Below, piece by piece: positions 52,846-61,560 of a stretch of 64,000 nt of DNA (position 1 is the first letter of the stretch; each line of letters begins with the position of its first letter). This DNA is from Lepagella muris. Lineage in GTDB: Bacteria > Bacteroidota > Bacteroidia > Bacteroidales > Muribaculaceae. The translations under genes were made by a program, and so were the position numbers. The stretch is taken from contig NZ_SRYB01000007.1 in assembly GCF_004793975.1 (NCBI RefSeq), positions 1-64,000 on the forward strand, given 5' to 3'. The notes beneath the pieces were generated by a model. It did no database searches. It saw only the letters and a list, made by a program, of their open reading frames with translations, and had not been told where the DNA came from.

Positions 52846-52883
52846 AAAAAAGGAATCTCCGGATTTCCGGAAATTCCTTTTTT
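52846..52883. terminator. Intrinsic terminator after the BI-1 family gene
   Basis: An 18-bp stem with one mismatch (aaaaaaggaatctccgga against tccggaaattcctttttt) and a 2-nt loop. It lies 22 bp after the stop of the minus-strand gene at 52905 and has A/T runs on both sides. Confidence 0.9.
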
Positions 52884-52904
52884 AGTTAGAATCTGAGAAT
52901 TGTC

Positions 52905-53627
52905 TCAGTCGCGTGAGCCACCGCCGAAGATGCGGAGAAGGAAGAGGAAGAGGTTGATGAAATCGAGGTAGAGATTGAGCGCACCCATAGTGGCGAGTTT
53001 GTCGGCAAGCTGCGGATCAAGATTAGCGGCTGCGAGACGTTTCACTTGCTGGGTATCCCATGCGGTGAGACCTGTGAATATCAGGACACCTACGATTGAG
53101 ATAATCCATTCCATTGTGCTGTTGGCCCAAAAGATGTTGACTACGGATGCAATGATGAGTCCGAATAGAGCCATCATAAGGTAGGTGCCCATCTTTGAGA
53201 GATCAGACTTGGTGAAATATCCGTAAACCGACATTGCGCCAAACGTACCGGCAGTGATGAAGAATGTGTATACGATAGTGCCTATGCGGTAGGCTATGAA
53301 TATCGGAGCGAGCCATACGCCCATTATTGCGGAGAATACGCAGAAGAGCAGAAGGCAGGTTGAGGTAGACATCTTCGCCATACGTGTGGGTAGTATCCAT
53401 GCCATTGCAAGCATTACGATGAACATGCCCCAGAATACAAGCTGGTTGCCGAAGATGAACTGCATGGCAGCTGCGCTTGATGCTACACCGAGCGCACAGA
53501 ATGCCGAGATCAGAAGACCGATGAACATGCGCACGTAGACGCGTTTCATCACGGAGTTCACCTGATTCACGATTGCGCCTGACCCATAGTAGGGTGGAGG
53601 CGTCATGTTTTGATTCCTGTAATCCAT
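52905..53627 (-). CDS. Bax inhibitor-1 / YccA family membrane protein
   Basis: 240 aa with about seven transmembrane helices after a polar N-terminus (MDYRNQNMTPPPYYGSG). The BI-1 features are MKRVYVRMFIGLLISAFCALG in the first helix, FTGLTAWDTQQVKRL (Asp in the pore-gating region) and the end MGALNLYLDFINLFLFLLRIFG. Family members act as pH-sensitive calcium leak channels or support membrane-protein quality control by FtsH. Single gene with a strong terminator. Confidence 0.92.
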   Translation of the reverse strand: MDYRNQNMTPPPYYGSGAIVNQVNSVMKRVYVRMFIGLLISAFCALGVASSAAAMQFIFGNQLVFWGMFIVMLAMAWILPTRMAKMSTSTCLLLFCVFSAIMGVWLAPIFIAYRIGTIVYTFFITAGTFGAMSVYGYFTKSDLSKMGTYLMMALFGLIIASVVNIFWANSTMEWIISIVGVLIFTGLTAWDTQQVKRLAAANLDPQLADKLATMGALNLYLDFINLFLFLLRIFGGGSRD

Positions 53628-53770
53628 ATTGATTGAATTAGTTTTACTTTTGTTTAATTGTTGTGGAAATGATCCGGAATATCCGGAGATAACATAAATC
53701 TGTCGTCTGTATAATAAGACAACAAATTATATGCCAAGTTTATTTGCCACGAACGATTTTTTTATGTGAA

Positions 53771-55546
53771 TCACATTCTTTCAGGCATTTCCATGCCGAG
53801 AAGTGATACTCCGGACTTCAGTGTGCGGGCCACGACAGCTGACAGCAGGAGACGGAACGTGCGTTTTGCCTCATCTTCCTCCTTGAGGATGGAGTAGTCG
53901 TGATAGAACTGGTTGTACTCCTTAGCAAGATCATAGCAATAATTGGCGATAAGGGCGGGGGAGTAGGTCCTGCCAGCCTCCTTCACTACCGATGGGAAGT
54001 CTGCCACTTTCTGAATCAATGTGGATTCCTTCTCGTTGGGAGTGGTCTGCGGTGTGGCTGACATGTCGATGCCTCCGGCGCGACGTATCACTGACTGGAT
54101 GCGTGCGTAGGTGTACTGAAGGAACGGACCCGTGTTGCCGTTGAAATCGATTGATTCCTTCGGATTGAAGAGCATATTCTTCTTGGGGTCTACTTTAAGA
54201 AGGAAATATTTCAGCGCACCGAGTCCAACCATACGTGCCACTTCGGCAGCCTCTTCCTCCGGCATATCGGCAAAGCGGTCGGCAGAGGTCTCACGTGCGG
54301 AATCCACCATCTGCTGTATGAGGTCGTCGGCATCCACCACAGTGCCTTCGCGAGATTTCATCTTACCTTCAGGAAGCTCAACCATACCGTAGGAGAAATG
54401 GGTGAGATCCTTGCCCCATTTGAAACCGAGCTTGTCAAGTAGGAGCGACAGCACCTGGAAATGATAGTTCTGCTCGTTGCCCACCACGTATATCATCTTG
54501 TCGATGGGGAAATCCTGATAGCGCAGTTTCGCGGTGCCGATATCCTGGGTCATGTAGACGGATGTGCCGTCAGCACGAAGCAGAAGCTTATGGTCAAGAC
54601 CGTCGCCTGTGAGGTCGGCCCATACTGAACCATCCTCCTTGCGATACATTATCCCTTTCTCAATACCTCCGAGCACGAGATCCTTACCTTCAAGATAGGT
54701 GTCGCTTTCATAATATATCTTGTCGAAGTTTACACCAAGACGACGGTAGGTCTCATCAAATCCTTCATATACCCATTCATTCATAGTCTTCCAGAGAGAG
54801 CGCACCTCCTCGTCGCCGGCTTCCCATTTGCGAAGCATCTCGCGGGCCTCCAGCATGAGGGGGGATTCAGCTTCTGCCTCCTCCTTGGTGCGTCCGTTAT
54901 CCATAAGTTCCTTCACTTCCGCCTTGAAATGCTTGTCGAATTCCACGTAGAAATCGCCGATAAGGTGGTCGCCCTTCTTCCCGGCTGATTCAGGAGTGGC
55001 ACCATTTCCCCATTTCTTCCATGCGAGCATCGACTTGCAGATGTGTATGCCTCGGTCGTTGACGATGTTGGTCTTCACCACTTTGTGACCGTTAGCCTCA
55101 AGTATGCAAGAAAGGGAATATCCGAGAAGATTATTCCTTACGTGACCGAGGTGAAGAGGTTTGTTGGTGTTGGGGGATGAGTATTCCACCATTACGAGGT
55201 CGGAATTTTCATCAGCTTTCTTTATGCCGAAGTTGGAATCTGCTGCAATATCGTGGAGGATACCGAGCCAGAATGCCGGGTTGATTGATATGTTGAGGAA
55301 TCCTTTCACCACATTGAATTTCTCCACTGCCGGCTCATTGGTCACGAGCCATTCGCCGATTTCTGTGGCAGTGGCTTCGGGCGACTTGTGGGATGCCTTC
55401 AGATATGGGAACACCACGATGGTGAGATTGCCTTCAAATTCCTTTCTTGTAGCCTGTGGCACGATGGATGCCGGATCAATTGAAACTCCGTAAAGGCTGG
55501 AGATCGCTTTTGCAACAGCACCAGAGATTATTGATTCTACTGTCAT
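53771..55546 (-). CDS. argS: Arginyl-tRNA synthetase
   Basis: 591 aa from ATG 55546 (MTVESIISGAVAKAI). A longer frame to 55633 overlaps the promoter and is rejected. It charges tRNA-Arg. Class I signatures: PNTNKPLHLGHVRN (HIGH motif, His132-His135) and EGKMKSREG (KMSKS variant). The C-terminal DALR helical domain (about 460-591, FLQYTYARIQSVIRRAG) binds the anticodon. Single gene. Confidence 0.97.
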   Translation of the reverse strand: MTVESIISGAVAKAISSLYGVSIDPASIVPQATRKEFEGNLTIVVFPYLKASHKSPEATATEIGEWLVTNEPAVEKFNVVKGFLNISINPAFWLGILHDIAADSNFGIKKADENSDLVMVEYSSPNTNKPLHLGHVRNNLLGYSLSCILEANGHKVVKTNIVNDRGIHICKSMLAWKKWGNGATPESAGKKGDHLIGDFYVEFDKHFKAEVKELMDNGRTKEEAEAESPLMLEAREMLRKWEAGDEEVRSLWKTMNEWVYEGFDETYRRLGVNFDKIYYESDTYLEGKDLVLGGIEKGIMYRKEDGSVWADLTGDGLDHKLLLRADGTSVYMTQDIGTAKLRYQDFPIDKMIYVVGNEQNYHFQVLSLLLDKLGFKWGKDLTHFSYGMVELPEGKMKSREGTVVDADDLIQQMVDSARETSADRFADMPEEEAAEVARMVGLGALKYFLLKVDPKKNMLFNPKESIDFNGNTGPFLQYTYARIQSVIRRAGGIDMSATPQTTPNEKESTLIQKVADFPSVVKEAGRTYSPALIANYCYDLAKEYNQFYHDYSILKEEDEAKRTFRLLLSAVVARTLKSGVSLLGMEMPERM

Positions 55547-55637
55547 TGTCGTTGTTGTCTGTGAGAATGTTATGATTAATTGACAAGGGGGAGTGTGCAG
55601 ATTGTGATAAAATGGCTGCATTGCTCCTACCACGTTG

Positions 55638-55669
55638 CAAAATTAGCAAAAAAAGAGCGCTTTCACAAA
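55638..55669 (-). promoter_or_regulatory. Promoter of argS, overlapping the HU-gene terminator
   Basis: On the minus strand TTTG (55669-55666), 20 bp, TAATTTTG (55645-55638) match the full consensus. The element lies inside the terminator hairpin of the upstream HU-like gene. Confidence 0.7.
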
Positions 55670-55686
55670 TAGTGGAAACGCTCTCT
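55646..55686 (-). terminator. Intrinsic terminator of the HU-like gene
   Basis: Stem agagcgctttcac / gtggaaacgctct (one mismatch, 5-nt loop) followed on the minus strand by seven T residues. It begins about 54 bp after the HU stop. Confidence 0.85.
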
Positions 55687-55739
55687 TACTTTATGAGTCA
55701 CAAAGATTGATGCTTCGTGTGTCGCTTTAGATGAGAATG

Positions 55740-56003
55740 TTACTTGCCGAGCCCGTCAGCAGGTTTGAATTTAACGGTCTTGCGTGCTGCAATCGTGATT
55801 TTCTCCTTAGTCTTGGGATTGATACCGGTGCGTTCCGGTTTTTCCACCACTGAGAATGTGCCGAAGCCGATGAGCTGCACCTTATCGTCATTGGCGAGAG
55901 CCTGTGCGATAGATTCAAGACAAGCATCAAGAGCCGCTTTTGCAGCCACTTTGTTCATATCCGCTTTTGCAGCGATTTCATTGATGAGATCTCCTTTTGT
56001 CAT
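55740..56003 (-). CDS. HU-family DNA-binding protein
   Basis: 87 aa, small basic DNA-bending protein of the nucleoid. The family signature GFGTFSVVEKPERTGINPKTKEKITI with the DNA-arm Pro/Arg region and KFKPADGL at the end is clear. It works as a dimer. Own terminator downstream. Confidence 0.93.
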   Translation of the reverse strand: MTKGDLINEIAAKADMNKVAAKAALDACLESIAQALANDDKVQLIGFGTFSVVEKPERTGINPKTKEKITIAARKTVKFKPADGLGK

Positions 56004-56044
56004 GATTTCAATATGTTTTTTATGAATATAAAATAAATTTATGC

Positions 56045-56069
56045 AAATGAAGTTGATTAAACTTCATTT
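56045..56069. promoter_or_regulatory. Inverted repeat upstream of the HU-like gene
   Basis: aaatgaagtt and aacttcattt, perfect 10-bp arms around gatta, 42 bp before the ATG. It may be an operator or a leader hairpin. Confidence 0.4.
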
Positions 56070-56164
56070 CTATAGTTTATAATATAGAACAATAGAAAGG
56101 TGTAAAAGTATTACGAAAATAGAGAAAATGTTAAGTAATCGTAAAAAAAGGGGGGAATGGAATG

Positions 56165-56196
56165 AAAAAGCGTGCGGTATGGATGATACCGCACGC
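56165..56196 (-). terminator. Intrinsic terminator of the GH3 gene
   Basis: gcgtgcggtat and ataccgcacgc form a perfect 11-bp stem around ggatg, followed on the minus strand by a T-run. It lies 44 bp past the GH3 stop. Confidence 0.88.
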
Positions 56197-56239
56197 AAAT
56201 TATCATATCAATATCCTCAGTTATTTCCGGATGATTTTA

Positions 56240-58579
56240 TCAGATGTTGGGCTTTGACCACACTTTGGTCTCGGTGCAGTTGGCTTTAATTTTCTCGCTT
56301 CCGATTGTGAACTGGAACTCACCCTTCTCGATTGTCCATTTGCCGTCGTAATTCACGAATGCAAGGTCGGATGCCGGAATCTGGAAATCGAGTTTCTTAC
56401 TTTCGCCAGCCTTTAGGTCGAGTTTGTCGAACCCTCTCACGCGGAGCACGTCGGGAGTGATCGATGCTACGAGGTCAGAGCTGTAAAGGATAACCGGTTC
56501 CATACCGTCAACGTTGCCGCTGTTGGTTACAGTGATTCCGATAGTCAGGATGTCGTCGGCAGAGAAATCTGTCTTGTCGATGGTTATGTCGGAATATTTG
56601 AAGGTGGTGTAGCTCATGCCGTATCCGAAAGGCCACTGCACGTCGATGTCAGCATTATAGTTGTATGCGCCCGACATTGTTTCGACAGTCTCACAAGGTT
56701 TGTGGTCGTATGTGGCGAGAGCGTTGATCCATTTCGGATATGTGTAGGGCAGTTTTGCACTGAAGTTGCGTTTGCCGGAAAGGAGCAGGGCGAGAGCGTC
56801 ACCACCATAATTCCCGGGGAGCAGCACGTCTACAACTGCACTTGCGAGGGGCTCGATCTCACGGATGATGCGCGGACGTCCCTCATTAAGCACGAGCACG
56901 ATGGGTTTGCCGGTAGCTGCAAGAGCTTTCACCAGTGCAGTCTGGCGTGGTGAGAGGGTGAGGTCATTCGTATTGCCGGGAGTCTCACAATATGAGTTCT
57001 CTCCGATACAAGCAACGATCATGTCTACACCACGGGCAGCCGCCACGGCTTTCTCTATGCGCACGTTGGTCTCAGCCTCCCATTTGCCGAAGTCCTGCAC
57101 GTAGTCCATACCCTGTTCGAGCACCACATTTGATGTGCCATATTCGTTGCAAAGAGCCTCATATATGGTGTTATACTGTGAATGGAACTTGGGATCGTCA
57201 GTGCCTTGCCAAGTGTAAGACCATCCTCCGTTGAGAGAACGCATTGTGTTGGCGTTTGGACCGGTCACGAGGATGCGTTTCCCTTTGGCAATGGGGAGAA
57301 CGTTGTTCTCATTCTTTAGAAGCACCTCACTCTGCACAGCCAGCTCAAGAGCCTTCATAGCGTGCTGTTCGCTGCCGAAGAGAGGATAATCCTTCGGATT
57401 TGTGGCAGGGATCTCGAAGAGTCCGAGACGCAGTTTGAGGCGGACAATTCTTGACACAGCGTCATCAATACGTTCTTTTGACACCTTACCCTCCTCGACA
57501 AGTTCCTTCAGCAATGTGCAGAACTCCATGTCGTATGGGGTCATCGACATGTCGATTCCGGCATTGATCGCCATCATTATTGCCTCCTTATAGTCGGCAG
57601 CCACCTTGTCGCGTTTCCAGATATTATGAATGTCTGCCCAGTCGGTCACGATCATACCGTCCCAGTTTAGGTCTTCTTTCAGCCAAGTGGTAAGCATCTC
57701 ATAGTTTGCATGGAACGGCACACCATTGTTGATGCCTGAATTGACCATGACTGACAGTGCTCCGGCGCGTATAGCCTCCTTGAAAGGATGGAAATATTTC
57801 TCACGCAGGTCTACCGGATTGATTGATGACGGGGTGCGGTCTTTTCCTGTGACGGGGTTGCCGTAAGCCATATAGTGCTTCAGACAGGCAGCCACGTTCT
57901 TGGAGCCGACATGATTCGGGTCATCGCCCTGATAGCCCTTCACCATCTCGATAGCCATCGCACCGTTGATATACGGGTCTTCACCGAAGCTTTCCCATAT
58001 ACGGCTCCATACCGGGTTGCGTCCGAGGTCCATCACGGGATTATATACCCAAGGGATTGCACATGCACGCGATTCGTAGGCGCATATCTCCGCACCCTCT
58101 CTTACGAGATCACGGTTGAAGGATGCAGCCATATTGATTTCCTGCGGGAACAATGTTCCCCCCTTTGTATAGGTGGTGCCGTGGTTCTGGTCAACACCAT
58201 ATATGTCGGGCACTCCGATATATTTCATTGAAGCGTCTTGGATTCCGCTGATGATATTATACCATATTTCAGGGTCTTGAGCCTCTCCGAGAGGAGTGTT
58301 GAGTACGGAACCGACACGATATTTCTCGAAAGCGTTCTGCACTTTTTCCGGATTGAGGGTCACTTTCCCGTCGGTAAGTGAGTCTGCGAGTATGACGTCA
58401 ATGTTGATCTCACACATCTGTCCCACTTTATCGTCGAGCGACATTTTGGATACTATTTCCGACACTCGTTTTTCAAGGTCGTTGTCAGCCGGTATTGCCG
58501 GCGACATGGCTCTGTCAGACGTGTTGCGTCCGCAGGCGAGCGCAAGCAAGGATAGAGCTGCAAAGGATAATTTTTTCAT
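56240..58579 (-). CDS. GH3 family beta-glycosidase, lipoprotein
   Basis: 779 aa from ATG 58579 (MKKLSFAALSLLALAC; lipobox with Cys16). A longer frame to 58687 lacks a signal and crosses the promoter. GH3 domains: the barrel (about 35-370) with KHYMAYG, and the nucleophile Asp313 in MIVTDWADIHN; the alpha/beta sandwich (about 400-620) and a fibronectin-III-like end (about 670-779). It removes terminal beta-linked sugars, most likely beta-glucose (BglX-like) or beta-xylose. There is no glycan locus around it, so the substrate is open. A TACCTTTG -7 element lies at 58628-58621 on its strand. Confidence 0.92.
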   Translation of the reverse strand: MKKLSFAALSLLALACGRNTSDRAMSPAIPADNDLEKRVSEIVSKMSLDDKVGQMCEINIDVILADSLTDGKVTLNPEKVQNAFEKYRVGSVLNTPLGEAQDPEIWYNIISGIQDASMKYIGVPDIYGVDQNHGTTYTKGGTLFPQEINMAASFNRDLVREGAEICAYESRACAIPWVYNPVMDLGRNPVWSRIWESFGEDPYINGAMAIEMVKGYQGDDPNHVGSKNVAACLKHYMAYGNPVTGKDRTPSSINPVDLREKYFHPFKEAIRAGALSVMVNSGINNGVPFHANYEMLTTWLKEDLNWDGMIVTDWADIHNIWKRDKVAADYKEAIMMAINAGIDMSMTPYDMEFCTLLKELVEEGKVSKERIDDAVSRIVRLKLRLGLFEIPATNPKDYPLFGSEQHAMKALELAVQSEVLLKNENNVLPIAKGKRILVTGPNANTMRSLNGGWSYTWQGTDDPKFHSQYNTIYEALCNEYGTSNVVLEQGMDYVQDFGKWEAETNVRIEKAVAAARGVDMIVACIGENSYCETPGNTNDLTLSPRQTALVKALAATGKPIVLVLNEGRPRIIREIEPLASAVVDVLLPGNYGGDALALLLSGKRNFSAKLPYTYPKWINALATYDHKPCETVETMSGAYNYNADIDVQWPFGYGMSYTTFKYSDITIDKTDFSADDILTIGITVTNSGNVDGMEPVILYSSDLVASITPDVLRVRGFDKLDLKAGESKKLDFQIPASDLAFVNYDGKWTIEKGEFQFTIGSEKIKANCTETKVWSKPNI

Positions 58580-58710
58580 TTGAGAAAAGTTGGTTAGGTT
58601 ATACTGAGTTAGTAGTTCAGCAAAGGTACGAATTATATTGTAAAAATGGAAAGCTTTGATGTGAAAATTATTAAAAAATACTTCCATTGCTTCCGGATGG
58701 ATGGCATCGG

Positions 58711-58742
58711 TTTGGTTAGCAACCGAAAAATTGTTAAATTTG
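58711..58742 (+). promoter_or_regulatory. Promoter ending 4 bp before the first rhomboid start codon
   Basis: TTTG at 58711-58714, a 20-bp spacer and TAAATTTG at 58735-58742 match the full consensus. The ATG is at 58747, so transcription would begin at or next to the start codon. Confidence 0.65.
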
Positions 58743-58746
58743 CGTC

Positions 58747-59514
58747 ATGTTTGGTAGTAATAGAGGAGGTTTTCTGGCGTCGATACCGCCGGTGACTAAA
58801 AACCTTATAATAATCAATCTTATAGTCTGGCTTGCGGAAGCATTGTTCCCACGATTTTCGGACACCATGATTCGCGTGCTTGGACTTCATTTTGTATCGG
58901 CGTCTGATTTCAACCCCATTCAGGTGTTGACCTACATGTTCTTGCATTCGCCGCAAGGGGTGGCGCACGTGCTTTTCAATATGTTCACTCTCTGGATGTT
59001 TGGATCCACGCTTGAGAGAGTATGGGGCGCACGACGGTTTATTGTGTTCTACCTTGTATGCGGCATTGGTGCGGCTATAGTGCAGGAGGTGGTGTGGACC
59101 TTTACCTGGGAGCACGAATATATAAGTGGTATCGCGCCGCTCAACGGACTTACATACGACCACATGAAAGCAGTCGTTGACAATGCGTTGGCAAAAGGGG
59201 ATCCTCAATTCTTGTCGGCAGTGGCGCAGATGAAGAACCACATGGTGACAATCGGTGCATCCGGTGCGGTGTTCGGTCTGTTGCTTGGATTCGCTTTCGT
59301 TTTCCCCGACATGCCGTTGTATCTCTTCTTTATTCCGGTGCCGATAAAGGCTAAATATATGGTCATAGGGTATGGAGTGATAGAATTTTTCCTTGGAGTA
59401 GGAGCCAGCGATATGATAGCACATTTCGCTCATCTCGGCGGAATGCTGTTCGGACTGGTTATATTGTTGTATTGGAAAAAGAAAGGCATATTGAGAGGTG
59501 GCGGCTTTTATTGA
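58747..59514 (+). CDS. Rhomboid-family intramembrane serine protease (first of two)
   Basis: 255 aa with about six helices. The catalytic dyad is Ser172 (GASGAVFG) and His229 (HFAHLGG). HVLFNMFTLWMFGSTLER with the WGARRF helix matches the family's H-x-x-x-N core. An insert of about 50 residues (EHEYISGIAPLNGLTYDHM to MKNHMVTI) lies before the catalytic helix. It cleaves membrane helices of unknown clients. It overlaps the next gene by 17 bp. Confidence 0.9.
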   Translation: MFGSNRGGFLASIPPVTKNLIIINLIVWLAEALFPRFSDTMIRVLGLHFVSASDFNPIQVLTYMFLHSPQGVAHVLFNMFTLWMFGSTLERVWGARRFIVFYLVCGIGAAIVQEVVWTFTWEHEYISGIAPLNGLTYDHMKAVVDNALAKGDPQFLSAVAQMKNHMVTIGASGAVFGLLLGFAFVFPDMPLYLFFIPVPIKAKYMVIGYGVIEFFLGVGASDMIAHFAHLGGMLFGLVILLYWKKKGILRGGGFY

Positions 59515-60379
59515 CAAATTCAGAGAGGCGTGTGGCTCGCGTGCATTGGCATGGCTTCTATTGGCAAACTGTGGCATATTCCTTGTAGTGTGGATGATAG
59601 TCATCATCGGCAACTATGCCGGATATCCAGGTAATTTCACTATGCAGTGGCTCTGTGTGTCGTCGTCTGCTCCGGTGGCATTGCGCCATTTCTGGACAGC
59701 TGCCACGTATATGGTGACACACTACGGATTCCTCCATCTCCTATTCAACATGCTATGGCTTTTCTGGTTCGGACGTATCCTTATGACGTCATTATCCGAC
59801 CGTCATCTGACATGGATATATGCCGGAGGTGGATTTGCCGGAGCTGTGCTGTACGTGGCTGTTCATGCGCTTGTGACAGGTATGTCTGATTCCGGATCAT
59901 ATCTATGCGGGGCATCCGCATCGGTCTTGGCTGTGATTGCAGCCTCTGCGATTCGCACTCCCGATCTGAGACTATATCTGTTTCTGATTGGTGAGGTGAA
60001 ATTGAAATGGGTTGCGCTTGGATGTATTGTCTTGACCTTTGCCGGAGTGGGTGGAGGTAATGCCGGAGGGCAGGCGGCTCACGTAGGCGGTGTGCTTTTT
60101 GGCGTGCTTTTCACGTTGGCAATCAACGCCGGATATGATCCGGTAAAGAGGTTCGCAGATAAGATGCGTGATGTCAGTAGCCGTGAGCCCATATCAATGC
60201 CAAGGCGGAAGAATGTCAGGCGCGACGGCAATGCAGTGGCAAGGGCTGCGGGGGGGAGGTTATCCGACATGTCGCGTCTTGACGAGCTTCTTGACAAGAT
60301 ACGTCTTTCCGGCTATGCCTCACTCACCGACGTTGAGCGGCGTGAACTGAATGCCCTGTCGCGGAAAATTGAGAAGTGA
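59498..60379 (+). CDS. Rhomboid-family protein (second of two), GTG start
   Basis: 293 aa. The start is a GTG (59498) inside the first gene; later starts would lose the first helix. Ser140 sits in CGASAS, so the usual GxSG has Ala in place of the second Gly; His195 is kept (AAHVGG). HLLFNMLWLFWFG is the H-x-x-x-N helix. A cytosolic tail of about 80 residues (ending RELNALSRKIEK) resembles the DUF6576-like ends of Bacteroidetes rhomboids (from memory). Active or pseudo-protease cannot be told by eye. Translationally coupled to the first. Confidence 0.85.
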   Translation: MAAFIDKFREACGSRALAWLLLANCGIFLVVWMIVIIGNYAGYPGNFTMQWLCVSSSAPVALRHFWTAATYMVTHYGFLHLLFNMLWLFWFGRILMTSLSDRHLTWIYAGGGFAGAVLYVAVHALVTGMSDSGSYLCGASASVLAVIAASAIRTPDLRLYLFLIGEVKLKWVALGCIVLTFAGVGGGNAGGQAAHVGGVLFGVLFTLAINAGYDPVKRFADKMRDVSSREPISMPRRKNVRRDGNAVARAAGGRLSDMSRLDELLDKIRLSGYASLTDVERRELNALSRKIEK

Positions 60380-60427
60380 TAGATAAAAACAGATACAAAA
60401 TAATTTCATAAATAACTTAAATCGAGA

Positions 60428-61540
60428 ATGTTTACAATTCCACTTGTAAATCCTCTGTTGCGCATGGCGCTGAGGATTATTTCGATAGTAGTGTTTATTC
60501 TGACGCTTATCTCCGCATACGGCGGTAAATGCAATCCGGAGTATCTCACGATTCCGGCGGTGCTGTGCCTTGGATTCCCTTATTTCGTGATACTTACCGC
60601 ATTGTTGTCATTGGCATGGATACTGATGCACCGATTGTTTTTCTCTCTGCTTGGAGTGCTCACTCTTCTGGCATGTGCCGCCCCGATGTCGGTAGCCGTG
60701 CCCTTCAAATTCTCCAAGACGGCATCTCCCGGTGAGCAGACCTTCAAGATCATTTCCTGGAATGTGCTCCACACGGATGATGTCAGGAAACCGGATGCAC
60801 CGACCAACAGGGCGGTGGAATATATGGTCAATTCCGGAGCTGATGTTATATGTCTGGCAGAGATGAATAATTTCAGTCCTGCAGAGTTGAAGAAGGCGAG
60901 TCCTGCCTTGATCGACAGCCTTATCCGGAAATATCCGTTCCGTGCAGGATTGTCGTCTACGGATATTAAGATATTGTCGAAGTATCCGGTCGACCGCTCG
61001 GGATTGTCGCTTGTAAACGACGGCGGTCATCACAGATTTGACTTCTTCAAGGTCAATTTCCCGAATGGGAAGATATTGAACGTCGGCATGGTGCATCTCT
61101 ATTCCTACGACCTTTCGGAAGAGGAACGTCAAGTAGTGAAGGAGATGAAATCGGTCAACGGTGCCAAGTCAAGTGTAAAGGAGCTTAAGGGCACAATATT
61201 GTCGAAGTTGAGAAACGCATTCCGTCGGCGTGCGGAAAATGCACGCGATCTCCGGGCTGCCATCGACAGCATACGTCCTAACGCGCCCTTGATTATATGC
61301 GGAGACTTCAATGACGTGCCGGCATCGTGGGCATACAATATAATAAAGGGTGAGGATATGCGGGATGCGTATGCCGAGACGAATTTCGGACCGACGTTCA
61401 CGTATAATCTCCATGCCTTCTATTTCCATATCGACCAGATGCTCTATAGAGGGAATCTGGAGGCATTGAGCCTGAAGGTAGGGAAAATAAATACATCTGA
61501 TCATTATCCATTGGTAGGCGAGTTCGCCTTCACAAAATAA
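60428..61540 (+). CDS. Endonuclease/exonuclease/phosphatase-family protein with N-terminal membrane helices
   Basis: 370 aa. Two to three helices (about 10-90) precede the EEP domain. Its motifs are SWNVL, CLAEMN (Glu metal ligand), GMVHLYSYD, ICGDFNDVP, FHIDQML and TSDHYPLVGEF. Such proteins hydrolyse phosphodiesters or phosphates (DNA, lipids, nucleotides) and this one faces the periplasm by its topology. It is 48 bp after the rhomboid pair, perhaps the same operon. Confidence 0.85.
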   Translation: MFTIPLVNPLLRMALRIISIVVFILTLISAYGGKCNPEYLTIPAVLCLGFPYFVILTALLSLAWILMHRLFFSLLGVLTLLACAAPMSVAVPFKFSKTASPGEQTFKIISWNVLHTDDVRKPDAPTNRAVEYMVNSGADVICLAEMNNFSPAELKKASPALIDSLIRKYPFRAGLSSTDIKILSKYPVDRSGLSLVNDGGHHRFDFFKVNFPNGKILNVGMVHLYSYDLSEEERQVVKEMKSVNGAKSSVKELKGTILSKLRNAFRRRAENARDLRAAIDSIRPNAPLIICGDFNDVPASWAYNIIKGEDMRDAYAETNFGPTFTYNLHAFYFHIDQMLYRGNLEALSLKVGKINTSDHYPLVGEFAFTK

Positions 61541-61560
61541 TAGTCTAATACTTTTTCAGA

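Noticed and set aside
58633..59613. 326-codon minus-strand open frame over the first rhomboid gene
   Set aside because: Opposite strand of a clear rhomboid gene; composition is that of a shadow.
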